Below are positions 10,504 to 23,936 of a stretch of 64,000 nucleotides of DNA, piece by piece. This stretch comes from Sambucus nigra (lineage: Eukaryota > Streptophyta > Magnoliopsida > Dipsacales > Adoxaceae): NCBI GenBank assembly GCA_949130495.1, contig OX422209.1, positions 694,768,757 through 694,832,756 on the forward strand, given 5' to 3'. Each line of letters begins with the position of its first letter. Position 1 is the first letter of the stretch. Made by a program: the position numbers and the translations under genes. The notes beneath the pieces are model-generated. The model made no database searches. It had not been told where the DNA came from and saw nothing but the letters and a program-made list of their open reading frames with translations.

Positions 10504-11471
10504 TTATCCTCCCATTGTTGCTCGGACATGGGGCAAGAAGTTCTTCTTCACTGTGTTGACTTGTTCTTCCTCAGATGACCGATCGGTCATAGTGGTTGCT
10601 TTTTCCCTCCATCGGGCTATGAAGTTACTGACTGATTCCCCAGAGTTCTGTTTGAGCAGTTCTAAATCACGATGGGTGACCTCAAGCACTTCATTGTATT
10701 TGTATTGTGACTTGAATTCTCGGGTTACATCCTCCCATTTACGGATTTTGGACTCCTCGAGAGACAAAAACCATCGGAGGGCGCTATCCTTCAAAGTTTG
10801 CTGAAATAATTAGGCCATCACTTCTTTAGAATCCCCTAGGAGAGTCATAGAACAGTGATAACTGCAAAGATGAACAATCGGGGGTCCACTTCCTCCAAAT
10901 TTCTCGATATTTGACATCTTAAACTTCTCGGGTAACCTCAACTTAGGATAAGGAGACATGTGGGTGTAGTCCATGTAATTTCCAGAGATTCTAACTTGGT
11001 CGAACTTCTTAGTTAGAATTTTGAGATGTTTTTCTACCTTGTCCATCTCTTCCTCTTTGGATCAATGATCATAGGCAAGTTATCCCCAGGCTAGGCAAGT
11101 TTTGGCATAGGAAGATGGGTAGGCGGTGGTCCATTAGCAAGAGGGGCACGTGGAGCGTGCTAATACTCTTTGAGAACCCAGATAGGCTCCGGTAAACCCA
11201 TAGCGCGAGGGAATAGGACATCAGGATCTTGAGGAATAGGAACCTGGTTTTGTTGCATCTCTAGGACCTCAGTCTGGAGGTCATCAATCTTGGACACGAG
11301 CTGAGCTAAGACTGCCATCAGATTTGGATGCCCAACTGGTACTTGATCTATGTTCTCCATGGAAAGCAGATGGATTCTGGACTCGGAAGAAGTAGTAGGG
11401 GAACGAACTGAATTTCGGGGTGATTTGACTACAGACCGAAGCCAATAAAGATCCAGGCCAAGGGTGGGCAA
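10504..11471 (-). pseudogene. Tat-type Gypsy gag, N-terminal and core part (element C)
   Basis: Three minus-strand frames together read as a Ty3/Gypsy gag. 11160-11471 gives an N-terminal region with a predicted helix (LMAVLAQLVSKIDDLQTEVLEMQQ). 10810-11046 has PKLRLPEKFKMSNIEKFGG, the segment before the capsid domain. 10504-10794 is the retrotransposon gag domain (DSALRWFLSLEESKIRKWEDV, then ESVSNFIARWREKA). Breaks at about 11048-11160 and 10795-10809 need frame changes or cross stops. It lies downstream of the primer site at 12687-12705, as expected for a minus-strand element with a 1.2-kb leader. Confidence 0.8.
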
Positions 11472-11559
11472 TTGACCTGATAAGGCATAAAATGGGATTT
11501 ATTTTTGAAAAAAGAAGAATGAAAATATTTTTGACATTTTTTTTAGATTGAAGAACAAA

Positions 11560-11695
11560 ATATTTTTGGATTTTTGATAAAGAAGGGAGAAATGTCTTTG
11601 GATTTTTTAATAAAGAAGGGAGAAGTATTTTTGGATTTTTGATAAAGAAGGGAGAAATGTTTTTGGATTTTTTATGAAGGAAGGAGAAATATTTT
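11560..11695. repeat. Short tandem repeats, ~32-33-bp period
   Basis: About four imperfect copies of a unit containing AGAAGGGAGAA followed by TTTTTGGATTTTT (starts near 11581, 11614 and 11646). They lie in the leader of element C between gag and the primer site. Confidence 0.75.
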
Positions 11696-12686
11696 GGGAG
11701 ACGAGTCTCAGCATGATTATTATAATTATTATGTTCTCACTTGTATTAAATTCTCTTAAATGCAAAATAAAATGATGTATGGGACCTGAGCTTGGAAAAG
11801 TTGGGTTTGTAACATATGCAAAGCTATGGTTGGACTTGTGACCATGCTCACGGGCAGGGTCCCGTTTTAAAAATGCGCAAAAATTTAACCGACAGACCGA
11901 CTCGAAATTTTGACAGAGTTTCAGGTCGAAAATGACAATCTAACACGTGTATCCTAGGCTTGACACCTATATGTGGGTATGCGATTGTTTTGGTGAATTA
12001 GAAAAGGTTCCCCCCCTTTGGCATGACTTCCACGATATACGTCTTACTTTTGAGGGAAATCGGTATGTGTGGACAAGACATTTGATATACCTGAGTGTAC
12101 ATGAATCGCCTTGCTATATACCTCATGGGGACGGTATGTGTGAGAGCGAATTCGATATACTTAGCGTACGTGAACGAGTTCCCTGCGATATATCTACCGT
12201 CATCACTTCGGTCAAGCGGTACGATGCGGGGGAACCGTTCGATATGCGTCGAAGGTACTTGGCCAATGGAAGGTGAGAGTCATATCGCTTAGGCTAACTG
12301 CGCCCTGCCGAACCAGCGCCCATTAGGAAGTGACGCTTCAGTTACTGGACACAATTTGGTAAATAAGAATGCTCTTTGGTGATGTCGTGTGAATCATGCA
12401 TGATTCTCTTATTAGTATCTTATGATAAGAGTATCTTTCTTGATCATGCCAAACAGGTAGCAATGTTCAAGAACCAAGGGTATACCAAGTATGGATGGTG
12501 ATGCGTGCAACATGTCAATATATGTGATCCTTGGTGCACGTGGTGCGAAGTGTACATAGTGAATATAAGTGTGTGAAGAGAAGCATAAGCATGAGGTACA
12601 CATGAAAAAGGGGAACATGCAAAGTAGGGTAGTATATAAGAAAATAAAACACCCATGTAAATAGAGTCTAGCCCTCATATAAAAAC
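11696..12686 (-). other. Untranslated leader of Tat element C
   Basis: The sequence between gag and the primer site has no supported gene. The minus-strand open frame crossing 12412-12783 runs through the primer site into the LTR and is therefore not a credible gene. Confidence 0.5.
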
Positions 12687-12705
12687 GTCCCCATCGGAGT
12701 CGCCA
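12687..12705 (-). other. Tat element C primer-binding site
   Basis: The minus strand reads TGGCGACTCCGATGGGGAC immediately inside an LTR end. The TGGCGACTCC start is the primer-site type I know from Ogre/Tat Gypsy elements (an Arg-type tRNA). It fixes the orientation of element C: LTR at higher coordinates, gag at lower ones. Confidence 0.75.
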
Positions 12706-12706
12706 T

Positions 12707-13367
12707 TGTGGCCATCCCCGATCCTCGCGGAGAGAGAGAGGACGGTTCATCTCACACGGTGAGAGGATCTTGGTCCTGCGCATCCCTCTCGGGAGCGATT
12801 TGGCCGTCGTCGGTAATGTGTGAGGTGAAAAATGTAGAGAGATGGAGTCGCCAGTCTATTTTACTCAAAACAGACAAAAGAAGGTGGAGCCATCCCGAAG
12901 GACAGTATCCAAAGACATATTGATACATATGAAACCAAAATTGATTTGAAAAAGGTTCGGAGTCTAAGTTACGAAATGGGAAGGTGTTAGGCACCCATTC
13001 CGCCCTTGCGGTCTCTCATGGATTGTTGTTATTTTCCTCTATTTCCCCATGATATGTGTGCATGTGTATATGTAATGGAGATAGGAATCATCGACTTGTA
13101 TCATGGAAGAGATAAAGCGTGTCATCCATAGGAATGTTCCTAAAAATAATATTAGAAAATAGGATTTATACGATTATCATATTATTGATCGTTATAATGG
13201 AATGATAACGCATATGGAATAATACGCCACTAAGAACAAATATATGTATATGTAAATATATATAATCTAAGAGAATTAAGTTAAAGAATTAGAAAAATAT
13301 AAAATGGAAAAAAAAGAAATAGGACTCGAGTCTCGAGTTTTACCCCGATACGCCTATGTAGCCTATA
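12707..13367 (-). repeat. Tat LTR, U5-side part (continues at 46787)
   Basis: Starts TGTGGCCATCC on the plus strand directly beside the primer site. It includes a GAGTCGCCAG stretch and AAGTTACGAAATGGGAAGG, then GTTAGGCACCC, sequence I associate with plant Tat LTRs. It is interrupted at 13367 by the CACTA element. The downstream half resumes at 46787, and a join across the site (...GCCTATA + GAGGCATCAAAG) reads smoothly. Confidence 0.6.
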
Positions 13368-13500
13368 CACTACACCAAAAACAGCAATTTGGCACATCCT
13401 GATATTAAAAATCTGGCACAGTTTAAAACTGTGGCAGATTTTGGCACGGTTTAATAGAAATTTGGTACTGTTTAAAAGTGTGCCAAAATTGAGCATGCTT
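13368..13500 (+). repeat. CACTA left TIR and subterminal repeats
   Basis: The 14-bp TIR is followed by several copies, in both orientations, of a GGCACAGTTTAAAACTG-like motif (13415-13490). Such arrays are the usual binding sites for the transposon-encoded accessory protein. Confidence 0.85.
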
Positions 13501-16433
13501 AACTAAAATATAAAATGCCCTAAAAATACCGATCTTTCCATTTTTTTAGTCTCTCGCTATATTCTCTCTCATTCTTAGGTCTCCCTCTCCCTCTCACTCC
13601 CTCTCTCATGCTCGTCTCTCATTTCTCTCATCGCCATATCTCTCATCACGACCCGGCCCATCGTCTCCCACCTCTACCCAACTGGTAACTCTCTTCTCCA
13701 TCTCGTTTTCATTTCTCTAATATTAAAAGGCTAAGACATCATGACTTTTAGATCTTGGAGTTGGTGTATAAAGCTGAATTATTTTCGGTTCTGCTTATAT
13801 CTCTACTATCTTGTTAGTAAGTATATAATAGTCTCTAAAATATTTTTTTATTTGTGACTAAATGTTTATAATTGTTAGAATGATTCATTTATTATTTTTC
13901 TTATTGTGCTTGTAGTTGTCAGATTCATAAAATTGAAACTTTTAGTTTTTTGTTTACCACGAATAAGAAATGAATCGTAGTTACAAGAGGTGATGTTGAT
14001 TAGCTTTAGGCTGCATAGAAATGAAATTATTAGGTTCCAATTATCCTTTTGTTGTAGTTGTAAATCATATTGCTTATTAGGTTTTATCATGTATCTTTAT
14101 TAACGAATAATTGAGGTTTAATTGTATGTTTATTTTTTCAGTTTCTTCATATTTATGCGGAATTATCTTTTGATTATCTTGGGGATTGGACAAATATATA
14201 AACTAATTATTGAAGTTTTGAACACTGGATTATAACAGACCCAAGAACTCAAATGAATGGAAAGGTACTCCCCCCTTCTTGATCAGTATTTTTTCTGAGT
14301 TGATTAATTTTTTTGTTCATACTAGTTTGATTGTTCATTGTCCAGACAAAAACATTTAGTTTTTTTAAACTAAATATTAAAATTAAGGTCTATGTTTTGC
14401 TAAAAAATGAAAAATAACCTTAAGAAATCGTTGCAAGGACTCCAATCCATAAACCCCGACATTAGCAAAGATTCCCCCTATCTAAATTACCGGATCCTCC
14501 ATTGATCTGGGTGAATGATATTAATTATTATCGCGGTGAACACTTTAGTTTTGTAAATGGATTTTGATTTTTGTGATTGTCTAGTTGATATATCTGTTTC
14601 CCGGGTGATGATAATATTTGTAGTCTTAAATTATTAGTTGAGTTGTGATTATGTTGATTCTTAGGGTGTGGAGAAATAAGGGGAATGATAGTGTTTAGAA
14701 AGTTTGAATTTGGTATTGGATACATATAAGGGACTATTTATCTACCTGATTAATAATTTTATTTCCAAGCATCGAGAATCTATTTGGATTGGACCATAAA
14801 CAAGTACTAATGAACCCATGGTTTGATTCTGTGATGAAAATTTGATGGTGGGATATTTATGCCACGTTGTGTCGGTCTGTTTCGTCTGATGGCAGGAAAA
14901 AGGTTTGTACTTTGTACTCTTTATTTGTATATGTGTATTCTAGATTATGTTTATTTGTATGTGTGTATAATTTTGTGGTTGTTTAGTAAATTTGGCTAGA
15001 CAAGAGCATGGGAGGGGTTTGCTTGGAAATTTCTTCCAAGGTGTTAACAATTACAAGGGCTCTAAATTAACACTTGAACTTTTGATATGTTTATCTCGTG
15101 AGTCATATATTTGTTTGTAGCCTTGATTTGTTATGACTCGATGACTGTAGTAGCCCTGATTCCCCTAATAAGTGTGGGATCCATAATATGATTTAATGAC
15201 TCGTGTGGAGTCCATCTGATTTGGGGACCATGTACAAAAGGATACATGCTAGTATCGGGATTCACTGAACAAATGTGGAATAAATTCACAAATTAATAGG
15301 TAATACGTATTGATAAATGCTAAGTGTGCACGCATAAACCTTATGATAAGGGGAGAATTCACCTTTGTTGGGTAACTCGAGTTCATTCCTATCAATATTG
15401 TAATTACCCCATTAGTAGGGGCATGAGTTTTCAAGAACTTTAAACCTTTGTCAAATTGTATTCAGGAAACCATTTAAAGAGGTCCCCCTCTGGACATAGA
15501 CAATTTTGTTGAACCATTCTTGTGTGTGGAAATTTTAATTACTAATATGTCATTCCATCACTTCAAATTATTAAGTACTGGTAAGTCAATAGTCAGTACC
15601 AAACAAAATTTGGGAGTAATTTTAGTTTGATCAATAACTGACTTCGATATGAGTTGGAAAAGAGCTATTGAAATTTCAATTGTAATTAGATGCAACCCAC
15701 TGGAAGTAAAGAGGAGATACTTTCTTTCTATATATAGAATGGGTCAAATAAATGAAAAAATCCCCGAACATCCATTGTACATTCTTCGAGATCTCTCATT
15801 CAGACAATGATATCATTTCTTCATTCACGTGGTGTGGCAAGAGATGTATTGTACATTAACCTATGAAGTTATGTTATATGCTCTATTTATTATGATTTCT
15901 TGAAATGGTTGCTCATTGTTTACGAATTCCATGAGGTTCGATTTTGCTCTATTTTTGCTTTCAAAATTTCTCGTTATGCCGAAATTTCTGATAATGTAAA
16001 TTATAACTTTATAATTTACATAATGCATTCAATCCAACTAAACTTTATATTCTCAAACGGAACATGGTTTTGCATATCGTGTGGCTTTGGATTCCACTAA
16101 CCGGGGGTGGGGTCTTCTAATGGTCACAACACTCACAGGGATTAGTTTTGTCATGTTCACGTACAACCTTTACAATATTCTCAGAATCCGTCACCATTTG
16201 ATCCATTTGGCTTCGGTTAATCTCACGAACCAGGTTTTTCTCGCTGTAGATTTGCTTTAAGCCTCTCTAATAGGTAATTTATCATTCTTAATTTTATCTT
16301 TATTTTGCACTTTGATTATTTTGTGTTTTGATTTTGCTCAAGTTCCTTTTGAACAAGCTAACTACTTTTATATGCTTATCAGGAACTATTGATAAATAAG
16401 GGTTGTTTTATAAACACGTTTTTAGCTGCATAT
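13501..16433. other. CACTA interior, left part; no gene recognised
   Basis: A CT-rich tract at about 13545-13690 (many TCTCTC runs) followed by GGTAACTCTC could be an old 5' untranslated region and splice donor of a transposon gene. Beyond it, AT-rich sequence has only short open frames. I recognise no transposase motif and no captured gene. Confidence 0.4.
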
Positions 16434-19400
16434 TGTGACACCACACCTAATTAAATACCGGGCGATCACTCCATTATTAAATTAAATCAAGGTGAACAGT
16501 TGGTTCATTCTTATCATGACTGTCGTAAAATAAATTTTTCCAATTTAACACCCTAAAATAATTAAGCTAAGTGTCAAAACCATATTTAAACATTACTTTC
16601 CAAATTTTATTTAAAGAAAAATTAATTATTTATTTATTAACAACATCTCAATAAATAAGAATCACACCACATAAAATTATGCAATATAATCCAATTAATT
16701 TAATACACTCGTCAATCGAATGTCAACATACGAAATATAAAGTCACACATCCAAACTAAATAAATCCCATAGTAACAATACTAGAAATAACTGAAATACA
16801 AATGTCCAATAACAACGGAATAATGGAAAGAGCTACACATGCTCAACTAGATGAAAGTACTAAGAGTGGGTCCGAATGAATGAAGTCGTCTAATCAAGAG
16901 ACCTGCAACTCCCACCTAAGCTGCAGCGCGTTCCTTCCAAGAGATCCTAAGAAAGACGCCCCTGTGGCTGGGCACTTGTAATACATACATATATATACAA
17001 GAGAGAGAGGGAGAGAGAAATCGGGTCAAAGCCCGATAGTGTATATGATTTTAAAAATTGTTTAGCAAGTATTTAAATTGATACAGGTCAATGCAACAAC
17101 ATATTAGTGCGACACTCTCTTGAGAAATTCTCACCTCTCTTCTAATGTGCACACCTATCGCACTAACCTTCCTAATGGTCTATCTCATCATATAACACGC
17201 TATCCTTTCCGAATGGATTAATTTATCATATATTACTAATAAGATTCACAATTTTAACGATTCAATTGTTTGGAAAGAATATTTCAATTAGTTACCAAAG
17301 TTCTCTTTTTGACTTTATTAATCAATAAAGTTTTCCAATTTCATAGTATACTTTCTCAAAACAAGTATTTACAATTTGAGCCATCAACCATGTCCTACAT
17401 ATCAAATCACAGTAAGCAGTTCCAGAATTCAGAATTTCATATATATATATATATATATATATTAACTACTCGAAAATATATATATCAAAACAGCACCCCA
17501 CATAGTAACTATGGTGCGGGCATACTCTACTATCCAAACCCCATATCACTCACATTAAGGGGAATACAAATTCGGAATCACTCTCGAATTGTATTAACAC
17601 ATGCTCAAACAATATTGAGACGAAGTATAGATTCCAAGTCCTTTAGGACCGTCTGAACTATCACTGCGATAGCCTGTACCAAGGATATCTATACACAAAC
17701 AAAATGAGGCGAAGCATAGATTCCAAGTCTCTAAGAGGAAAGCACATACCCGCATCTCTTAGGACCGTCTGAACTATCATTCTGATAGCCTGTACCAAGG
17801 ATATCTATCTTCTAGGGTACAAGTCAATATCCCCTATAAAGGTCCCATCGAGATAAGACTGTCCCAGCGCGAAAACCTCAGGGATAGCAAGTAGCGTGGG
17901 CATGATTTTCACACATAGAGAGTATATGCAAACATAAACATATAACTATACTAATATCACCATATCAAAAATGGGTAAATTCTCAATTCCCATAATTACA
18001 TCATTCGCATTTATTTCACATTATATAGTTATCACGTATAACCATTCACATCTTACTTTAATTTGAGGAACTTTTCCACTTAATATATAACGCTTCATGG
18101 ATTCTATCCTCCCAATTATAAAATTCAGTAGGTATACACATTTGTCCCAACGTAACTCTCTTACTTGCCTCTCTCTCTTTAAATCATGAATTTACCGACC
18201 CTTATGTAGTTAATCCAAAATACACTCTTTGTCCGACATCGAGGGTCCCAAAATCTATTCACATGTCCTACTGGTCTCCCCTATCTCTCAAAAACATTTC
18301 ATTAAGGATGCCCAAGAATTTTCTCACAATAAATTGAATTTAACTCATTTAATAAGGGAAATAGGAGTCTGCCAGGAGGGGTCGATCGATCGAGGTTTGG
18401 GGCTCGATCGATTAAACCTTCGATCGATCGAAGCTCTGGGCTCGATCGATCGATCAACCAGGTCTGCGAAAACTGAAATTCTGCAGTTACGGGTTTCATC
18501 TCCAAACACCAACAATTTCCATATTATCTAATCCCAATCGTCCCAGAATTGATGCTACTAACCTTATATCATCATATTAGGTATTTTCAACGTAAAGCGT
18601 GTGAATTTCTGTGATTAAATCATGAATTAACAGGCCCAATTTCATACAAAATCTCAAAAACCCTAAAATTCGCTTAAACATGGTTCTAACAATTATTTCC
18701 AGAATTCTCTTCTTATACACATCATAATTTCGTGGTTTAAATTCCTCTACATGGCAAGGGTTTCCAGAATTATCGATTAGACCAATACTACATGGATTTT
18801 CCTATCACAAATCGGGTTTTCCTCCATTAAAACTCATCTTAATTACCCCTAAACTAATATGAAAGATGCACCAATGAAAATAGCAAGATAAACACTTGCC
18901 TGGGATTTTCGACGTTCTGATTTGCAGATGTTTTTGGTGTGGTTGTGTAGCCCGTTGCGCGATCTACGCGTTGGTGGTGGTTGCGGTGCAAACGGGTGGA
19001 TTTAGGGCTTGAATTTGCCTTGAGAGATCTCTCTCCTTCCTCTCGTATGGCCGTCACTTGTGTTTAGAGTTTCTAACCCTAGATGACAATCCAGGTATCT
19101 GATATAACTCCTTGAATTTTCGTGGGTTTAATTACCCAAAAAGGTGAAATGTTGAAAACGCCCTCCCGGGGTACCAATTAGGCCTAAAAACGCCCCGAGA
19201 CCCAAACTAAACCCCCGGGTACACTTTTCTGACTATCTCGACCCTTTCGGACGCGTTGGTGCACTCAAAATGACCATACGAACGACTTATAAAATATTCA
19301 CTTTTATTAATTCACATTTAGTCTCGACACGACACAAGCGCGTCCCGACTTAAATTTCCCCAATTGTCATTTTATTCACACATGACAATATTATAAAAAT

Positions 19401-19585
19401 AAATCTCATATATTACTATACTCATCCAGTAATATGCAACAAATAACAAATTTCCAATAATTACTAACTCTCGTCACGCTAGTAAATATTTAAAGCAACA
19501 TTCTGGATTAAAATTAAATTAATTTATCTCAATTAAATTTAATAAATCCCATAATTTAAAAGCTATAAAAATACGGGGTATTACA
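16434..19585 (-). repeat. Tekay-like 3' LTR (uninterrupted)
   Basis: 3152 bp. Internal features are a duplicated block containing AGGACCGTCTGAACTATC (17645 and 17761, period 116 bp), an AT microsatellite at about 17442-17461, and a cluster of CGATCGATCGA palindromes at about 18382-18460. It preserves the empty target site of element A, ACATG at 17599-17603. In the first 370 bp I count about 10 differences from the other LTR. Confidence 0.95.
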
Positions 19586-19597
19586 TACTTCCCCCCT
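19586..19597 (-). other. Tekay-like polypurine tract
   Basis: Minus-strand AGGGGGGAAGTA directly abuts the 3' LTR. Confidence 0.85.
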
Positions 19598-22500
19598 AAT
19601 AACTGAATTTCGTCCCGAAATTCGGAAAATAAGGCCTACCAGGTAGCACAATTCTGGATATCCTTGTCAGTACGCAAACTATCTACATAGTACGGCGCTC
19701 AATCACTATAGCTTTTTCCTCACAGCAACATTGTTTTACATTCTCATTGGAGACACTTCACATTGTGCTCCCACCCGACAACATTTGCATAGGTCACGCC
19801 TATACGTTAAAATTTCATTATCTCTCTAACATTAGGAGGCCGCACCTCACTACATGACAATTACTCGGATTTATTCATATACAAAACTCCCATTCTGAGA
19901 AAATATTACGAACATTTGATCACTCTTGCTCGCCTAAAACAGTCGTGGAATTCTACCACATTTATCGGATGTTTTCTCGACCTATCCAAAATTCTGATTA
20001 CCTACTCTCCTATAAACATACAGAAGGAGAATAGTCGAGGTTCTTCCATAACAAAACCTTAATAAGTACATTGTACGCGACAAACAGGTACGAGTGCTTC
20101 TACAGAGCATTCTTGAAATCATCGTATCAAGATTCCAAAATTTCCTTCACGTGGCTCCCCAAATCTTTAATCACCGTGCGCCTATTCTTTGGCTAAGGGT
20201 GATACATCCTACTCGAAACGAAATCTCATCCCCGATGGTTCCTGAAATCCCATTTCAAAGGTGGGATTCACCAATCTCATCCTGATTTAGAAATTTATAC
20301 TGCGCCGGACCATGCACTGGCGCGATCCTTCCTTTCAAAGGAAGTCTGAGGCATACTAGTTAATATTGTAAGCCAGCCCAAAGGAATATCAATCACTTCC
20401 TTCTCGGCGACATAATTCACATGTTCGGGATAAACCCTTGATCTTGTTTTGAGGATGGCAACTCATCCAATAACTTTCCCGACTTTACCAACCTCTTCCA
20501 ATTTCAGGAATTTTCGATAAAAAAAAAAATTTCTTTGGTTGATTCTCCTCTTTCAACCAAACCTTACCTATGGGCAGTGCATGTAGAGACTACTCACTAC
20601 GTCTCGCTAAACATCGATTCTTCCCTTGAAATGTCTCCCATTAAGTGATACGTAATACTCCCCTTCCTTCCTTGGAGTATGCCGAAAGTTCCGGCCCGTG
20701 CTCTTCTCTCCACGAAGCGCACTTCTGGAACTCTTATACTATACTAACATCATTACTCTTTGTATGCGCAAGTCGTTCTCACACTTGACAAATAACAATT
20801 CCGCTCCGGGTGTGCTTCATAACAATTAAGTTCTACTCTATTCAAGGAATACCAATTCTTGAATGGCTTCCCACAGCCTTCCAATCAAGTTAGGGCGTGT
20901 TATTCTAATTGCACACTTATGTATGGATTATCTCCACTCATGTGACGTTTAATCCACTCTATCACTTCCACTTCGTTATACTAGTCACACAAACATATAT
21001 TTCACACGTTTATTACCACGTCCCTTCGTCTCGGACTATTTTAACTGTAGCCAACAATGATGCCCACATTTTTGCAACACTCCGACCGCCCTGGGAGAGC
21101 GAAAGGCGTGCTACTCATCTGTAGGACCAACTAAATTCAATGGAATAGAAGGAATAGGGCATTCAAATTCCATGACAATAAAAGAGGAATAATAATCCTC
21201 AACCTTCCTCAGATAAGTACAACAATTTTCCCAAATAGGTACAACAACAAAAATAAATCGTTATCGCTTTATTCATCAAAATAGTTACAGGTCATCTCTT
21301 TTGTATAATATAAAGTTCTTTCCAGACAATCCATGCTAAAAAAAAACCCTTCCAACTCTTTATTCACCTTGCGTTCTGTACGCGGTTATGACATTTGGGT
21401 ACTCTCAACCACCCTAGAAATCAAAATTCTTAAATTTTCCTTATCATCGTTCCTCCCTTCCACTCGTGGGGATAACTTATAATGCTTTCCTACCACAAAA
21501 TTCGGCTCCAATATTCTTAAAATAAAATTCAACTTCCAACTTACATACATAATTACTTGATCCCATTTCGACCAATGTACCGAACTCATGGAATAGTGAC
21601 CAAACGTCTCCCTATTTCCAACCTTACGCTAAGTTTCATGCGTGGGATGTCTCGCAAAGCGAAATCCAAACAAGGAACCCCCCCGATACACTACTACCTA
21701 GTATTGTCGGTTATCGAAATTCGTTAGGTCCTCCGTCCATAGTATATACCCCTTTATTCCGTCCCTTGACAGAAAAGTTACAATTTTTCCCGTAATTATG
21801 CTTAACAAGGAACGTTTCTCCAATTTCACTATTGTCCCGTATTGGTTGATGGTAATTACATTCTATAAACCTCGGATACATATGATCGAAATTCTCGAAA
21901 TTCCCTTCCCTAATAATAGGGGTATAACTATTAACTCCCACATCTCTAAAGGATAAATATAACAATGCACTCTTCTTATCACAAAGTCCGGAGTGCTAAA
22001 CATAATACTGAGTCAAATCTTTTTGCTCAACGGTAAATCCCGATACGTACGGAATTATACTGACAAAGTCTATACATACTTTGGCATCGAATATCTCGAG
22101 CCCACTATCTCCTCCGAAGTCTCTAGGATAGATAATATAAGTGCGAGTCCAACCTTCTCACAGGTAAAGCCTCATCAAAACTAACATAAAACATGTTGCA
22201 CTAATGCAACCACTCCGATAGCCTTGCAATAAATGCCCACTATCGTACTAACCATTTCTGTAATGTTTTAACAAAGATAATATCATACTCGTGTATCGCA
22301 TCACTACAACGAGTAACCTCAATAAAATACATAACACTGTTAATATACTCATTCATCCTCCGCGGATAGCACTAAAGAAAAAAAAATCCCGCTACACTAG
22401 GGAAAAATATTCACATAATAGTAACATTCATAATGATATGTATTAAGCTCATCTCACATGCTAATCTAGCAATGAACAAAATATGGTGACTCGCTCGTGT

Positions 22501-23920
22501 CACATAAACACGTCGCATCCTCTAAGGATACAACTTATACTTCCATCCTAGCAATCGTCTTGACTGTACAAATGGTTTTCGGACGTAACACGTCTGCCCA
22601 AACCAAAACAAAATTATTTTTAATCGTCGTCCTTTATTAGGCACCGTATTCTTGCCCCTTTTCCTCACTTTGGAACATATTATCGCGAGTAATTTCACTC
22701 CGCACCAAAATACCTCAACACATAATCCACTTATCACCTGTACTACTAACCAGGTTAGGATTGTCCTTCTCTCGGACTTTAGTAGACTCGATTCTCGTTA
22801 GCCATTCCAATTGTTCCCTTAACTTTTTAGGCCATAAAGATCATGTTACTATCTATAATAGTACTTACTGAATTTACCATCACTTGGCAAGAATTTAACT
22901 ATCTAAAACATTTAAATGGTTTTCCTGATGTGTATCCACATCCTTTTGTGGTGCTATACCACCATCGTTGCATTCAGTCTCATTCTCGACTAAATCCTTC
23001 GATTTCTTTAACTTCCCCCACAAAGAACCGTTATCATCTATTTTGACAAAATATGACAATGTCAACCTCTGAATCGATCGTTCATCAGAATTTCCTCCTC
23101 GAGTATTATCAACTATTATTACAAGTTGGTCTCCCACTTGGAGTCATTTCCTCCACTAGTATCTACCTCTTCCGATACAAAATTCGCTAACGGTTAAGAT
23201 TCATATTCACGAATGGAACCCTGACATGCCCTCTATCAATGAGTTCAGAACCACATTTGCTTCTAATCCTGAACAGTTGAGGAAGGATCATTCGGTCAAC
23301 ACTGTACCTAAGGTTCTCCTATAGGCATAGCAATCCACTTCTAAAATTGGTGGTTGACTCCAACCATTAAAATTTCATCCCGAAAGCCAAGAAAATTTTC
23401 TCTAAATTTTCACTTTCAGTTTGCCACACTCCGTTATATATTTAAGCCTTTGGATACTTTACCTCCTTTGGTAAAGACACATACAATTTTCGCGTTTCTA
23501 AAATTTCCCATTGACAGTCTCTACACGTTTTTGTAATACGTTGGGTAAGTTTACCCTCGCACCTCATTTGACTATAACAGCATTTGGAAATCATTGTTGC
23601 ACCTTAGTCGCCTTTCTAGTCGTGGCTTCTCGTGCCATAATGGAGGTGATTTCGACTACGGTCATCATCCTCGGTTATATTTTATAATCTCAACTGAGCC
23701 CTGCCTCCTGATGTACGCTTAACGGTCCTCTTCTGACATCCGTCATCGCTCGGCACACGCACACATCCGAACGAAATTAGTATTCACTAATGTATACACA
23801 TTATAACAGGAGAACGAAATCTCATCAAAGGAATCGAAAATCCTAAACATAGGGCTCTATAACAAACAAAGCAACGCTGAAAGCATAATAAGCCGTACAG
23901 ATCCTAAGGACACTAGAACC
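19598..23920 (-). other. Tekay-like interior without intact genes
   Basis: About 4.3 kb where gag, protease, RT, RNase H, integrase and chromodomain would be expected. The longest minus-strand frames are 84 codons (21711-21965) and 80 codons (22895-23137). None shows RT (YxDD), integrase or zinc-knuckle motifs. A short stretch at the pol end (19600-19625, GAATTTCGGGACGAAATTC on the minus strand) still looks like the last codons before the tract in Tekay elements. The rest is either derived from coding sequence that decayed before this copy inserted, or unrelated filler. Confidence 0.6.
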
Positions 23921-23936
23921 TGATGCTCTGATACCA
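23921..23936 (-). other. Tekay-like primer-binding site
   Basis: Minus-strand TGGTATCAGAGCATCA, two bases inside the 5' LTR. It matches the standard initiator tRNA-Met primer site. Confidence 0.92.

Noticed and set aside
12412..12783. 123-codon minus-strand open frame
   Set aside because: It crosses the Tat primer site and LTR border and has no domain.
17270..17656. 128-codon plus-strand frame in the Tekay LTR
   Set aside because: It runs through an AT microsatellite in an LTR, and the copy in the other LTR is interrupted by element A. Not a gene.
23921..23936. tRNA-like sequence
   Set aside because: Only the 3' end complement of initiator tRNA-Met is present, next to an LTR. It is a primer-binding site, not a tRNA gene.
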